This document shows positions 51,337 to 60,825 of a stretch of 64,000 nt of DNA, in pieces. Source of the stretch: Methanofollis aquaemaris (GTDB taxonomy: Archaea; Halobacteriota; Methanomicrobia; Methanomicrobiales; Methanofollaceae). Location of the stretch: assembly GCF_017357525.1 (NCBI RefSeq), contig NZ_CP036172.1:2330561-2394560 (forward strand), given 5' to 3'. How positions within the stretch are numbered: position 1 is the first letter of the stretch; every line of letters starts with the position of its first letter. The translations under genes were made by a program, and so were the position numbers. The notes beneath the pieces were generated by a model. The model saw only the letters and a program-made list of their open reading frames with translations, was not told the DNA's origin and made no database searches.

Positions 51337-52479
51337 CTATGGTTTGTCTGCCATCTTGCTGGAACTCTGGGAAAATGCGTTCGATCTCGGACGCATCGCC
51401 AGGTCAAGGTTTTTTGCCGAGAAACACGGCGCTTTGCAGAGAAGTTGCGTCCCGCAGGAGGTGACCAGTTCCCTGAAGCGACGCGCGCGTTCCCCGGTCC
51501 AGGCTTCCATGAATCCTTCGGAGGCGACATTCCCGAGCACCACATGCGGCATCGAGGAGCACGGGAGCACCTCTCCGTACGGCGAGACATATGCCGTCGC
51601 AAACCCTGCCCCGCAGTTCTCTCCCTCGTCAAATCTGAGTTTATGATCTTTTGCCTCTCTGGGCGTGAGCGGGAAGTCGTCGGAGGAGAGCTGGACCTCG
51701 ATGCCGAAGAGTGCCCCGAGTTGCTGGAGACGCTGTGCACTCTCCAGGTCTGCGGTGTAGCCGAGCAGATCGGCGTTCTCCGGGTCGGCGGCCCGTCCCA
51801 CCTCTTTGATCGCCGACGCCTTCACCTCATGCACGCCGCAGGCGGCCAGGTCGGTGAAGAGGTCTTCGAGATGCTCCTCGCTCCTGCCCGAGAGGGTGAG
51901 TCTGACCACCGTGTGGTTTCCGGTCTCGATCAGGTTGTTCACGGCGCGTAGCGCCTTCTGGTACGTTCCTTTCCCCCTCACACTGTCGTTGATCTTCTCC
52001 GCTCCTTCGAAACTGACCCGTACATCGAGGACGCCGAGCCTTGCCAGTCTGGCCGCGGCCTCCTTTGAGACAAGCAGCCCGTTGGTCGAGATCATCACGT
52101 TCATCCCGCAGGCGCGGGCATGGGCGATCAAGGGAAAGATGTGCCGGTAGATGAACGGCTCTCCACCGGTCAGGGCAACATCCAGGATGCCGGCCCGTGC
52201 GCATTCTGAGAGAAGCGTACAGGCTCGTTCGAAACTGAGTTCTCCTGAGGTGTCCGCCGTCGGCGCCGACCGTGTGATACAGTGTCGGCATGAGAGGTTG
52301 CACCGATACGTCGGGTCGTAGTACAGACGGAGCGGGGCGAGCGGATGACCTTCCGGCGGCACCCAGACCTCGTCTCCACCCGCGTCATGGGGCGGAAAGG
52401 TGTGGATGGCCCCGGACGTCCGGTCATAGTAAATCTCAGACCTCCCCACCGTTCTTTTGATCCATCGTTTCTGAACCAT
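51337..52479 (-). CDS. Radical SAM/SPASM-domain protein
   Basis: Iron-sulfur enzyme of 380 residues. The radical SAM motif is CNLSCRHC near residues 62-69, followed by DVALTGGEPFIYRHI and ISTNGLLVSKEAA. The C-terminal region has a SPASM-like cysteine set (ENCGAGFATAYVSPYGEVLP-C, then GTQLLCKAPC), as in PqqE and peptide-maturing enzymes or tetrapyrrole-modifying AhbC/AhbD. The N-terminal 55 residues (IYYDRTSGAIHTFPPHDAGG) are an unfamiliar extension. The ribosome-binding site GGAGG overlaps the stop codon of a possible 38-codon frame just upstream. Substrate unknown. Confidence 0.88.
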   Translation of the reverse strand: MVQKRWIKRTVGRSEIYYDRTSGAIHTFPPHDAGGDEVWVPPEGHPLAPLRLYYDPTYRCNLSCRHCITRSAPTADTSGELSFERACTLLSECARAGILDVALTGGEPFIYRHIFPLIAHARACGMNVMISTNGLLVSKEAAARLARLGVLDVRVSFEGAEKINDSVRGKGTYQKALRAVNNLIETGNHTVVRLTLSGRSEEHLEDLFTDLAACGVHEVKASAIKEVGRAADPENADLLGYTADLESAQRLQQLGALFGIEVQLSSDDFPLTPREAKDHKLRFDEGENCGAGFATAYVSPYGEVLPCSSMPHVVLGNVASEGFMEAWTGERARRFRELVTSCGTQLLCKAPCFSAKNLDLAMRPRSNAFSQSSSKMADKP

Positions 52480-52644
52480 TTTTCCTATCCTCCTTTTTTC
52501 ATGGTCGATGGTCTCAGCCCCAGGCCCGCACCAGGCGGACGGACGATATCCTGCAGCCCTGGTGCAGGTCTCCGATGGCCCTGGCCGTTGTGTCCCCCCA
52601 TCTCTCCGGCAATTTTCCCTGTGCTCCGGAAAAAATGGTGGTGT

Positions 52645-53848
52645 TTAGACCATCATGGCAAGTGTCACGACATCGTCGTAGTCGATTTCGCCGTTGTTGT
52701 TGAAGTCGAAGAGTGCAACCAGGTTGTTCTCCTCGATCCACTGCATGTTTGCGAAGAAGGCGACGACGTCGTCATAGTCGATGATACCGTTCCCGTTGAT
52801 GTCCTCGTACTTCCCGTCGCCGTTCGGGTCGGTCGGTGAATTCTCGTAACCCGGGAACGGCGGCGGCGGTGTGATGGTGATGCTGGCCGGCGTGGTCGGC
52901 GGGTCGAATGCCGCACCGCCGTCCGCGTCCATCACCCGCACTTCAACCTGAAGTTCGGCAGTCCCTGCTCCCATCCCCTCGATGGTCACCGTCCCGAGCG
53001 TCACGTTGGTGGCGCCGGCCTGGACCGTGTCGTTGAGGTCGACGGCACTCATCCATGCCGTGGAGTTCGGGAGCAGCGATGTCTCGTTGAAAAGCGCCCA
53101 TTCGGGGAAGGTGATCGCGGTGATGTTTGCGGTGGCCGGGTCGCTGACTGTCAGGTTCAGGGAGTACCCGGCCAGTCCCTCGTCCGCCGAGGCGAGGACA
53201 AGGTCGAGGGTCGTGACGTTCCCGACCGGGACCGAGATGACGGACGGCCTGAACGAGAGACCGACGAGCGGTACCTCGCCGACGGTGATGTAGGCCTCTT
53301 TGACCATGGTGTCGGTCTCATTCATCTCGTCGGAGACGGTGAGGCTGACGGTGTAAGTCCCGGCATTCTCGTAGGTGTGGGCCGGGTTCTGCTCGGTCGA
53401 GTTGGTGCCGTCGCCGAAGTCCCACTCCCACGCAGTCACGTTCCCGGTCGAGAGATCGGTGAAGGTGACGGCAAGGGGTGCGTCCCCGCTGGTCATGTCG
53501 GCCTCGAACTCTGCGGTCGGTCCGACCGGCGGCGGTGCTACGCCTGAGACGTTGATGTAGTCCTCCTTGACCATGGTGTCGGTCTCATTTGCCTCGTCCG
53601 TGACGGTGAGACTGACGGTGTAGAGTCCCGCCTCCTCAAAGGTGTGGACCGGATCCTGCTCGGTTGAGTTGGTGCCGTCACCGAAGTCCCACTCCCATGC
53701 GGTCACGTTCCCGGTCGAGAGATCAGCGAAGGTGACGGCAAGGGGTGCGTCCCCGCTGGTCATGTCGGCCTCGAACTCTGCGGTCGGTCCGACCGGCGGC
53801 GGTGCTACGCCTGAGACGTTGATGTAGTCCTCCTTGACCATGGTGTCG
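52645..53848 (-). CDS. C-terminal fragment: PKD repeats, cohesin-like domain, dockerin
   Basis: In-frame remainder of the split gene after the extra base. It resumes at ETDTMVKEDYINVSG, then has two complete PKD domains with the FGDGTNSTEQ loop, a cohesin-like domain (EGLAGYSLNLTVSDPATANI, TFPEWALFNETS) and a terminal pair of calcium loops (DPNGDGKYEDINGNGIIDYD and FDFNNNGEIDYDDVVTLA). An apparent N terminus further upstream (to 53949) is out-of-frame sequence and not part of the natural protein. No start codon with a ribosome-binding site is seen, so it may not be translated on its own. Confidence 0.5.
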
Positions 53849-53851
53849 GTC

Positions 53852-54823
53852 TCAATTTGTCTCGTCCGTGACGGTGAGACTGACGGTGTAGAGTCCCGCC
53901 TCCTCAAAGGTGTGGGCCGGATCCTGTTCGGTCGAGTTGGTGCCGTCACCGAAGTCCCACTCCCATGCGGTCACGTTCCCGGTCGAGAGATCGGTGAAGG
54001 TGACGTCGAGCGGTGCCTCACCCTCGGTCATGTCGGCCTCGAACTCTGCCGCAGGTCCGGGTGCCGGCCCGCCGCTCACCATGATGTAGTCCTCTTTCAC
54101 CAGGGTGTCGGTCTCATTCATCTCGTCCGAGACAGTGAGGCTGACCGTGTAGATCCCGCCCTCCTCGTAGGTGTGGACCGGATCCTGCTCGGTCGAGTTG
54201 GTGCCGTCGCCGAAGTCCCACTCCCACGCGGTCACGTTCCCGGTCGAGAGATCGGTGAACGTGACGTTGAGCGGCACGACGCCGACCGTCACGTCGGCCT
54301 CGAAGTCGGCGGCAAGTCCGGCCGGCGGCATCTCACCGGTGACATTCAGTTCGCCCGGCACCACGGTGGCGTTGTACAGCGTCCCGTTGACGTCTTCGAT
54401 CGCCTCAGGGGTGACATTGATCGCGCTCATCCCTTCGGCGTCACCGCGTACGGTGACGGTGCAGAGCGTGATGTTCGTCTCACCTGCGAGTTCCTCGGGA
54501 TCGAATGCCTGCGCCCAGACGGTGTCTGCAGGCAATGATCCGTTCTCGGGCTCAAAGGCCCAGTCCGAGAAGTTCAGATCTACGATCTCGCCTATCTCCG
54601 GGTCGTCGATACTGATGGTGATGTTGAAACCTGCCAGCCCCTGTGGGGCCGCGTCCAGAATTACTGCAATGTCTGTGGTCTCGTTGAGCATCACCTCAGC
54701 CGATTCGGGCATGAGCATGATGGAGACTGTCTCATTCCCCTGGTCCTGTGCCAGGGCCCCCTGTGTCCCGAAGACACAGAGGATAACGATGCCGAGAAGC
54801 GGCATAATACGCTTCACGTTCAT
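53852..54823 (-). CDS. N-terminal fragment: signal peptide, cohesin-like domain, PKD repeats
   Basis: A 323-residue product ends prematurely at the frameshift. Signal peptide MNVKRIMPLLGIVILCVFGT (cleavage near GALAQ), cohesin-like domain (residues 30-160; GLAGFNITISIDDPEIGEIV, DLNFSDWAFEPENGSLPADT), then one complete PKD domain and most of a second that stops at VTDETN. It would be secreted but lacks the dockerin that the full protein carries. It begins eight bases after the stop of the anchored cohesin gene. Confidence 0.7.
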   Translation of the reverse strand: MNVKRIMPLLGIVILCVFGTQGALAQDQGNETVSIMLMPESAEVMLNETTDIAVILDAAPQGLAGFNITISIDDPEIGEIVDLNFSDWAFEPENGSLPADTVWAQAFDPEELAGETNITLCTVTVRGDAEGMSAINVTPEAIEDVNGTLYNATVVPGELNVTGEMPPAGLAADFEADVTVGVVPLNVTFTDLSTGNVTAWEWDFGDGTNSTEQDPVHTYEEGGIYTVSLTVSDEMNETDTLVKEDYIMVSGGPAPGPAAEFEADMTEGEAPLDVTFTDLSTGNVTAWEWDFGDGTNSTEQDPAHTFEEAGLYTVSLTVTDETN

Positions 54824-54830
54824 CTTTTCT

Positions 54831-55553
54831 TCACTCCTTCTTCTCCCTCGTTATGAATCCGAATATCAGGGCCGCTATCATGAGGACGATCAGGAAAGGC
54901 GAGGCCCCCTGGGCCGGAGTCGTCTCTTCCGGAGTCCCGGTCGCGGTGGACGGCACTTCAGACGTCGTCACGGTCTGGGTGCTCTCCTCGGTCGGCGTCG
55001 GTTGCGGCGTGGTCACGGCCGCGGCCGGCACGCTGCTGCTGCCCGAACTCCCGGAGTTCCCGGAACTTCCAGATTGAGATTCCGACGCAGACCCGATCAT
55101 AAGGCCGGTCTTCACCTCGGAGATCTGATAACTCGTGCCTGTATCGTCCTGGACTCTGACCGGGGCGATCACCAGGTCGGTCGGTCCTCCCCTGATCCCT
55201 CTGAGCGTGATCGTGCCGAGGGCGACGCTTGTACCGTTCCCCTCGGCTCGATCTCCAAGGTCGACTCCCTCGATCCAGGTCGCTCCGGCCGGGACCGCCC
55301 CTCCGCGGTGGAGGGGGGCCCAGGCGGGGAACGAGACCGCCGAGATCTCGGCGCAGGCGGGGTCGGAGAGCGTGACGGTGAGGTTGTACCCGGAAAGTCC
55401 GTTCTCGGCCCCTTCCAGGGTGATGGGAATTTCAATGCTCCCTCCCACCGGCACGTTTCCAGGGTCCCCTACCCTGAGTTCGGGAGCGGCCTGGCAGGCC
55501 GCAACAAGGCCGACGATGGCGATCAGCCAGATGACATATCCAAGACCCTTCAT
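54831..55553 (-). CDS. Membrane-anchored single cohesin-like domain protein
   Basis: Protein of 240 residues: N-terminal signal (MKGLGYVIWLIAIVGLVAAC, possibly a lipobox with Cys20), one cohesin-like beta-sandwich (residues about 25-160; GLSGYNLTVTLSDPACAEIS, AVSFPAWAP), a Ser/Gly/Thr/Pro linker of about 55 residues, and a C-terminal membrane helix followed by REKKE. The tail resembles archaeal sorting signals but has ASPF rather than PGF. It overlaps by four bases the end of the protease gene before it. Neighbours on both sides end in dockerin-like loops, so it looks like a minimal anchoring scaffold; binding is inferred. Confidence 0.8.
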   Translation of the reverse strand: MKGLGYVIWLIAIVGLVAACQAAPELRVGDPGNVPVGGSIEIPITLEGAENGLSGYNLTVTLSDPACAEISAVSFPAWAPLHRGGAVPAGATWIEGVDLGDRAEGNGTSVALGTITLRGIRGGPTDLVIAPVRVQDDTGTSYQISEVKTGLMIGSASESQSGSSGNSGSSGSSSVPAAAVTTPQPTPTEESTQTVTTSEVPSTATGTPEETTPAQGASPFLIVLMIAALIFGFITREKKE

Positions 55554-58021
55554 TGTTGCACCATTCTGTAGAGCGTGTTCACGTCACTGAACCCGATCCT
55601 GCCGTTTTTGTCGAAGTCAAACACTTCGAGCGGCTGATTGTCCCTGATGAACACCAGGTTTCCGGCGTAGACGGTGACGTCCTCCATCGTGAGGACGCCG
55701 TCTCCGTCGACGTCCTCGTAGAGGCCGTCGCCGTCCGGATCGGTGGGCGGAGGATAGGTGCCCCCGTCAGGCCGCGGGAAGGGCCTGACCGGAGCGGACA
55801 TCACCATGAGACGTGCAGGAGTGATCTCCAGCACGTACTCTCCTTCGCCCGGGCCGGTCACCCGGGACTCAGGGCCGGCCGCGACATCGGTCGTCCCGGC
55901 CGCATCGCCCCGCACCGTCAGGGTGCAGAGGGCGACGCCGTCGGGCTGCGAGCGCGGCGGTTGGCCGGTCGCGTTGATCCTGACCGTGTCGGCAGGCAGG
56001 GCCGTGTGCTCCTCTTCCTGTACCCATCCGGGGAACGAAACCCCGGTGATCTCCCCGACCGCCGGGTCGGAGAGGGTGGCCGTGATGCTGTACCCCAGGA
56101 GCGCGGCGGGTGTGCGGTCCATCGTCAGCCCGACCTCCGCCTCCTCCCCTGCCCGGACCTCGGCCGCGGCAGGGACAAAGAAGAGCGAGAGGTTGGTCGG
56201 CGATGCAGAGAGGGCATCGAACATCGAGAGCGCATCCGCCCTCCCATGCCCATAGACCGGATCCCATCCGGGTTCTCCCAGGTCGACGGCCGTCTCGTAG
56301 AGGGCCTCGCGCACCCCGGCAGGGGACGTGTCCCTCCTGATGCCCCACACCGTCGCGATGACCCCCGCGACCGCCGGGGCTGCTGCGCTCGTACCATAGA
56401 ACTGTTTCCCGAAGCCGCCGGCACCGGTGATCTGCGTCCTGTCGAGGCCGCAGATGTCGGGTTTCGGCCGCACCTCGAGGGCGGGCCGGGTGATCGTCGC
56501 CGGCCCTTCCGAGGAGAAGATCTCGATCTCGGTCGGGTCGTCGGCCCTGACCGCCCCTACGGCGACCACGCCGGGCACCGCCGGGTGGCCGAAGACGGCG
56601 TCCCCAGGCGTGGCGGCCGGATCGTCGAAGAAACCGCCGGTCGGGATGAAAATTTCGAGCGTGTGCGGCTCACCGTCCTGGAGGGCGACCGACAGGTAGA
56701 CCACACCCGGTTCGTCGCCGAAATACTCGACTGCGATCTCCTCCATCGGGACATCGTCGCCGTCCTGGACCATTGAACTGTTCGCAATCTCGACAAAACG
56801 GTTTCCTTCCTCGGTGAGCAGGAACAGGTCGTAGTCGCTCGACGCCCTCCCCCAGGGTTCGTCCCACTGGAGGAAGATCTGCAACAGCCTGCTCTGCGTT
56901 CCCTCGGCAGGAGGCTCGACCACGGCCCTGATGAGGTTGCTCCCTTCGCTGAAGAGGTGGGAACCCCGGCCGTCGTCCCTGAAGACTCCTTCGTAGTGCC
57001 CCAGGGCATCGTTCCCTGCGGCTGAGACATAGATGAGATCCTCGGTCTCCACGACGTCGTGCACGTACGAAGCGACGTACCCGTCCTCGAAGTACGGCTC
57101 GTCGAACCACCCGATGTCGTCGCAGACAATGTCGCACCCGGCCTCGACCAGGGCTGAGATCGCCGTGACAAAGGTGAGTTTGTTGGGCAGGCCGCTGTGG
57201 AAATAGAGGTCTGCTCCGGGCGCCGTGTCATGGACGACCTCGAGCATGGCCGTGCCCTCGTCTATGCCTTCGATGTCGTACAGCACCCGGACGGTGGGCG
57301 GCAGGTCGCCCGAGGCCACCGCCTCCCGCCACTGGTCGGCACTGTCCGAGACGATCCCGACCTTCATCCCTTCGCCGCCGTAACCGGTCTCGGCACGCAC
57401 GGCTGCGGTTTTGAGGATCACATCGCTCTCACTTGCGATCGAGCCCGCATAGACCACCGGAGAAGTCACGCTCTCGATCCGCCTGACGTCCGTAAGGGAC
57501 GCAAGATCGCAGAGCCGGTCTATCCTCACCCATGCCGCCGCGACATGGCGCTCCTCGTCCCGGTCGGTGACCCCGGCATAGGGGTCGACGACACGGGTCG
57601 ACACCCCATCCTTGAGCCAGACATAGACATAGACCTGGAGCGCTCCATCGCTCGTATGGGCGGTCGAAGGTTCAGGGAGTGCAGGGACGAACTCTGCCGC
57701 GGGCCCGGCGGGCGGTGCGGCGCGCGTCGTCACGGCCGACCCGTGTTCCTGACCTGCCCGTGCGAGCCGCACGAGTTCGGTCGGGAGTTTCTCCTCTGCG
57801 GCTGAGAGTCCGGACTTGAACGTCCTGCTCTCGTTTCTCATCGAGATCGAGAGATCCGGACCTGTGTCTGCGGCCGGAGCCAGCGCGGCCCCTCCTGCAG
57901 TTTCGTCCTGAAGACCCGCGCCATGGGCCAGAGCCGGGCAGCAGAGGAGCACCATCGCTACGGCGAGCAGCGCTGGAACTCGTACAAACCCGACGGTCAC
58001 AGGACCCCCCCTTTCCTTCAT
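55550..58021 (-). CDS. S8-like protease with Glu in place of catalytic His, cohesin-like and dockerin modules
   Basis: Secreted protein of 823 residues. Signal segment VPALLAVAMVLLCCPALAHG near residues 15-35; subtilase-like domain about 190-610 with Asp226 (GIVSDSADQW), Ser545 (YGTSAAAPAVAGV), and Glu255 in DEGTAMLEVVHDTAPGADLY where classic subtilases read HGT. Aligned on the APGA segment, Glu255 falls where sedolisins carry their catalytic Glu, but their nearby Asp is Met here. A cohesin-like domain (about 620-760; LLGYSITATLSDPAVGEITG) and dockerin-like loops (DPDGDGLYEDVDGDGVLTME, FDFDKNGRIGFSD) follow. First gene of the operon; a TATA-like AGTTTAAATAG lies at about 58177-58188. Activity is uncertain. 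Confidence 0.82.
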   Translation of the reverse strand: MKERGGPVTVGFVRVPALLAVAMVLLCCPALAHGAGLQDETAGGAALAPAADTGPDLSISMRNESRTFKSGLSAAEEKLPTELVRLARAGQEHGSAVTTRAAPPAGPAAEFVPALPEPSTAHTSDGALQVYVYVWLKDGVSTRVVDPYAGVTDRDEERHVAAAWVRIDRLCDLASLTDVRRIESVTSPVVYAGSIASESDVILKTAAVRAETGYGGEGMKVGIVSDSADQWREAVASGDLPPTVRVLYDIEGIDEGTAMLEVVHDTAPGADLYFHSGLPNKLTFVTAISALVEAGCDIVCDDIGWFDEPYFEDGYVASYVHDVVETEDLIYVSAAGNDALGHYEGVFRDDGRGSHLFSEGSNLIRAVVEPPAEGTQSRLLQIFLQWDEPWGRASSDYDLFLLTEEGNRFVEIANSSMVQDGDDVPMEEIAVEYFGDEPGVVYLSVALQDGEPHTLEIFIPTGGFFDDPAATPGDAVFGHPAVPGVVAVGAVRADDPTEIEIFSSEGPATITRPALEVRPKPDICGLDRTQITGAGGFGKQFYGTSAAAPAVAGVIATVWGIRRDTSPAGVREALYETAVDLGEPGWDPVYGHGRADALSMFDALSASPTNLSLFFVPAAAEVRAGEEAEVGLTMDRTPAALLGYSITATLSDPAVGEITGVSFPGWVQEEEHTALPADTVRINATGQPPRSQPDGVALCTLTVRGDAAGTTDVAAGPESRVTGPGEGEYVLEITPARLMVMSAPVRPFPRPDGGTYPPPTDPDGDGLYEDVDGDGVLTMEDVTVYAGNLVFIRDNQPLEVFDFDKNGRIGFSDVNTLYRMVQQ

Positions 58022-58303
58022 GACCTCTCCGTGGACTGGAAGGCAGCCTCTGGTCTCTCAGGTCTGCTGGCGGGTGATCACCTCGATGCGGCGTCTGTGC
58101 AGCCGTGTGATTCCCATGTCGGTTGAATAGGCGTTGTGCTCGGGCCTACCATCCAGTGTGCTGTATACCTGAGGAAATACTATTTAAACTTTGTCTACCC
58201 GCAGGAGGGGAGACGAAGCGGTATTTGGCCGGAAATATCGGGACAGCGAGGGACAGAGAGATTTCTCTCTCTATATGGACCTGCAGAATGTTCGGTCTTT
58301 CTG
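58022..58303. other. Spacer between thrS and the surface-protein operon
   Basis: Upstream region of the protease operon on the minus strand, with a TATA-like TTTAAATA at about 58180-58187, implying a leader of about 130 bases. AGAGAGA-TT-TCTCTCT at 58255-58270 is a small perfect palindrome of unknown role. No gene seen. Confidence 0.45.
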
Positions 58304-58309
58304 AAAAAA
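58304..58309 (-). terminator. T6 run after thrS
   Basis: Six T residues on the minus strand about 40 bases after the thrS stop codon; a plausible end of the topA-GGGPS-trmJ-dcd-thrS transcript. Confidence 0.45.
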
Positions 58310-58350
58310 GTATGAGATCTGGCCGATCCCTCCTGAAGAGAGATAAGCCT

Positions 58351-60183
58351 TCAGATGAAGCGCGGTCTCCGGGTGAGGTTTTTCGGGGTGTAGATCGGCC
58401 TGACCGGCTTGCCGGCACACTCGTCCTGCACCGCGGCGACGAGTTCTTCCGCGGTCATCTCCTCTTTGTGCGGCTTCTTCGGCTCGGAGAGTTTCCTGAC
58501 CGTGACGGTGAGTTTTCCTTCCTCCATCTCGCGGTCGCCGATGACGGCCACGTAGGGCACCCACTCGGTCCCGGCGGCACGGACCTTCTTGTTCATCGAC
58601 TCGTCGCGGTCGTCGACGTCGGCCCTGACGCCGGCGGCGGTGAGTTTCCGGCAGAGTTCCTCGGCATAGGCCACATGACGCTCGGCCACCGGCACAAAGC
58701 GGACCTGGGTCGGGGAGAGCCAGGTCGGGAGGCGGGGCACTGCCTGGTAGGCGGTGTTCTCGAGCATCGCGCAGATGACGCGCTCGATCGAGCCGGTCGG
58801 GGAGCAGTGAAGGATCGGCGGGTGGACATCTTCGTTGTCGGCACGGTACGAGATCTCGAAACGCCTGGAACTCTCGACATCGATCTGTACGGTCGGGTTC
58901 TCGATCGGCCGGCCCTGCCCGTCGATCGCGGCGAGGTCGATCTTGGCGATCCAGTAGTGGACGCGGTCGGAGAGGATCTCGACGAACAGCGGGACGCCCG
59001 ACTCCTTCACGATCTTCTTGACCCAGTCCTCGTGCTCGTTCCAGAAGTCCTGGGTGCAGCGGAAGGCGCCGACGAGCGGGGTCTCCAGGTCGCGACCGGT
59101 CTGCCAGCCCATCCGGAGCTGCTCCTCGAAGCATGTGAGGGCGTTGTCCATGTCCAGACAGAGGGTGTGCATGTCGGGCATCGTGAAGGCCCGCAGCCTC
59201 TTGAGCCCGATCACCTCGCCGCGCTGCTCGTGCCTGAACGAGTAGGTGGAGAGTTCGTACATCTTCATCGGGAGGGTGTTGGGGGAGATGTGCATGTCCC
59301 GCATGAAGGAGAACATCCCGAAGCAGGCGGCAAAGCGGAGCATCATGTTCCGGTTCCCGCTCTTGAAGCGGTACTGCCGCTCGCCGAACTTCGCGGCATG
59401 CTCGGAGATCGCCGGGTCGGCGAGGTCGTACATCACCGGGGTCTCGACCGGCATCCCGCCATAGTCGAGGACCAGACCCAGGACATAGTCCTCCAGAAGG
59501 TCGCGGACGAGCCTGCCTTTCGGCATCCAGCGGAGGTGACCGACATCCGAGGCGGGCTCGTAGTCGACGAGTTCCTTGGAGCGCATCAGGTCGACGTGCA
59601 CCGGTTCGCCGCCTGCCGAGGTGGGCTTGCCGAGTTCTTTCCTGACGAGCGCACCGAAGGCGGTCTCGTCACAGCAGGCCTCGGCGTCCAGACGCTCACC
59701 CTCGGGGGTGAGGACGAAGAAGGTGTGGGTGACCTCTTTCTTGGCCGGTTTTGCCTCCTCGCTCCCGCCGGGCACGATGGTCCTGGAGAGTTCTGAGAGA
59801 GGGTGGCCCTTGCACGAGAGGGTGAAGGCCTTGTACCAGCCGAAGGGCGCGCGCTTCACGGTGAGACCGATGGTCTTGAGCCCTTCCTCGATCTCCTGGA
59901 GAGCCTTCCTGGCGGTCTCCGGTTTCGAGAGGTCCGCGCTCAGATGAGCGTATGGATAGACGAGCACCCGCTCGGTCTTGAGCTGCTCGGCGGTCTTTGC
60001 GATCTCCGCGACCGCCTGGCCGATGACGTCCTCGATGTCCTCTTCGTCGATTGATTCAACAGCACAGAAGGCGACGAGGGCCTCGTCGAAGGCGTCCTCA
60101 AGGACCGCGCCCTCTTCCGCGACCGGCGTCTTTTTCTGCGCCTGGTAGTCGATATGGTTAGAATGAATTAAGAGAAGCCGCAT
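58351..60183 (-). CDS. thrS: Threonyl-tRNA synthetase, archaeal type
   Basis: Charges tRNA-Thr; 610 residues. The N-terminal archaeal editing domain (D-aminoacyl-tRNA-deacylase-like; [38 protein letters not shown]) is followed by the class II catalytic core ([78 protein letters not shown]) and a C-terminal anticodon-binding domain ([20 protein letters not shown]). ATG 60183 matches the family start and has AAGGGG upstream; an in-frame ATG at 60252 is rejected. Last of five same-strand genes. Confidence 0.95.
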   Translation of the reverse strand: MRLLLIHSNHIDYQAQKKTPVAEEGAVLEDAFDEALVAFCAVESIDEEDIEDVIGQAVAEIAKTAEQLKTERVLVYPYAHLSADLSKPETARKALQEIEEGLKTIGLTVKRAPFGWYKAFTLSCKGHPLSELSRTIVPGGSEEAKPAKKEVTHTFFVLTPEGERLDAEACCDETAFGALVRKELGKPTSAGGEPVHVDLMRSKELVDYEPASDVGHLRWMPKGRLVRDLLEDYVLGLVLDYGGMPVETPVMYDLADPAISEHAAKFGERQYRFKSGNRNMMLRFAACFGMFSFMRDMHISPNTLPMKMYELSTYSFRHEQRGEVIGLKRLRAFTMPDMHTLCLDMDNALTCFEEQLRMGWQTGRDLETPLVGAFRCTQDFWNEHEDWVKKIVKESGVPLFVEILSDRVHYWIAKIDLAAIDGQGRPIENPTVQIDVESSRRFEISYRADNEDVHPPILHCSPTGSIERVICAMLENTAYQAVPRLPTWLSPTQVRFVPVAERHVAYAEELCRKLTAAGVRADVDDRDESMNKKVRAAGTEWVPYVAVIGDREMEEGKLTVTVRKLSEPKKPHKEEMTAEELVAAVQDECAGKPVRPIYTPKNLTRRPRFI

Positions 60184-60252
60184 GGAATACCCCTTTTCGT
60201 TTCTGGATCTCCGTAGATATTTTTCCGTCCCTCTATTTATGCCTTCGAACAC

Positions 60253-60807
60253 TCAGTCGCGCTCGTTCTCGTGATAGCGCGAGAGGGTCGCCTGACGCTG
60301 GCCCATGTACTTGGCGTCCTTCTTGAGATTGTACGGCTGGTCGGCCCGTTCGGTGGTGTAGAAGACGAGTTGCCCGACCGGCATCCCGGCGTACATCCTG
60401 ACCGGCCGCTGGTTCACGTTGCACATCTCGAGGGTGATCGTCCCCATGAACCCGGCGTCGATCCAGCCGCCGGTCTGGTGGAGTTCGATCCCGAGGCGAG
60501 CAATGGAACTCTTGCCCTCGATGCTTGCGACCACGTTGTCGGGGAGGGTGATCGCTTCGAGGGTCTCGGCAAGGATGAAGGCGCCGGGCTGCATGACAAT
60601 CGACTCCGCGTGTTTTTCCTGAACCCGCGCGGTGACGCTCTCCTTCTCGTAGGGATCGATGACGTCGTCTCCGGGTTCGTACCAGACAAAATGGTCCCCG
60701 AGCCTGATGTCCAGGGAGTTGGGCTGGATGAGGGTGGGGTCATAGGGGTCGATCCCGATCTGCCCCCGTCTGATCCGGTCCTCGATCTGCCAGTCGACAA
60801 GAATCAT
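60253..60807 (-). CDS. dcd: dCTP deaminase
   Basis: Deaminates dCTP to dUTP (bifunctional archaeal forms also give dUMP); 184 residues. Trimeric dUTPase-fold motifs: [20 protein letters not shown], the nucleotide-binding [39 protein letters not shown] and [28 protein letters not shown] and GWIDAGF are shared with both mono- and bifunctional enzymes, so dUTPase activity cannot be ruled out. It lies 18 bases behind the methyltransferase gene. Confidence 0.94.
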   Translation of the reverse strand: MILVDWQIEDRIRRGQIGIDPYDPTLIQPNSLDIRLGDHFVWYEPGDDVIDPYEKESVTARVQEKHAESIVMQPGAFILAETLEAITLPDNVVASIEGKSSIARLGIELHQTGGWIDAGFMGTITLEMCNVNQRPVRMYAGMPVGQLVFYTTERADQPYNLKKDAKYMGQRQATLSRYHENERD

Positions 60808-60825
60808 TGGGTAGAGTTTTTGCGC

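Larger units (their letters stand above)
52645..54823 (-). pseudogene. Frameshifted PKD-repeat, cohesin-like/dockerin surface protein
   Basis: Two open frames form one gene split by a single extra base at 53854-53855. The sibling repeat reads GAGGCAAATGAGACC on the coding strand, whereas here it is GAGACAAATTGAGACC, creating TGA. Restored, the protein would have a signal peptide, a cohesin-like domain, four PKD domains (one spanning the break; each with NVTAWEWDFGDGTNSTEQ), a second cohesin-like domain and a dockerin-like end. PKD repeats here are 89 codons (267 bp) and nearly identical. Whether this is decay, programmed or phase-variable, or a sequencing error cannot be told from the sequence. 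Last gene of the surface operon. Confidence 0.75.

Noticed and set aside
53849-53949. Apparent N terminus (MTAPTRPNRIRPTPLRRRDS) of the downstream PKD fragment
   Set aside because: It is an out-of-frame reading of the PKD repeat; the protein-like sequence starts only after the inserted base.
58123-59796. Long open frame opposite thrS (557 codons)
   Set aside because: It mirrors thrS codons in a GC-rich genome, has no family-like motifs, and thrS itself is certain.
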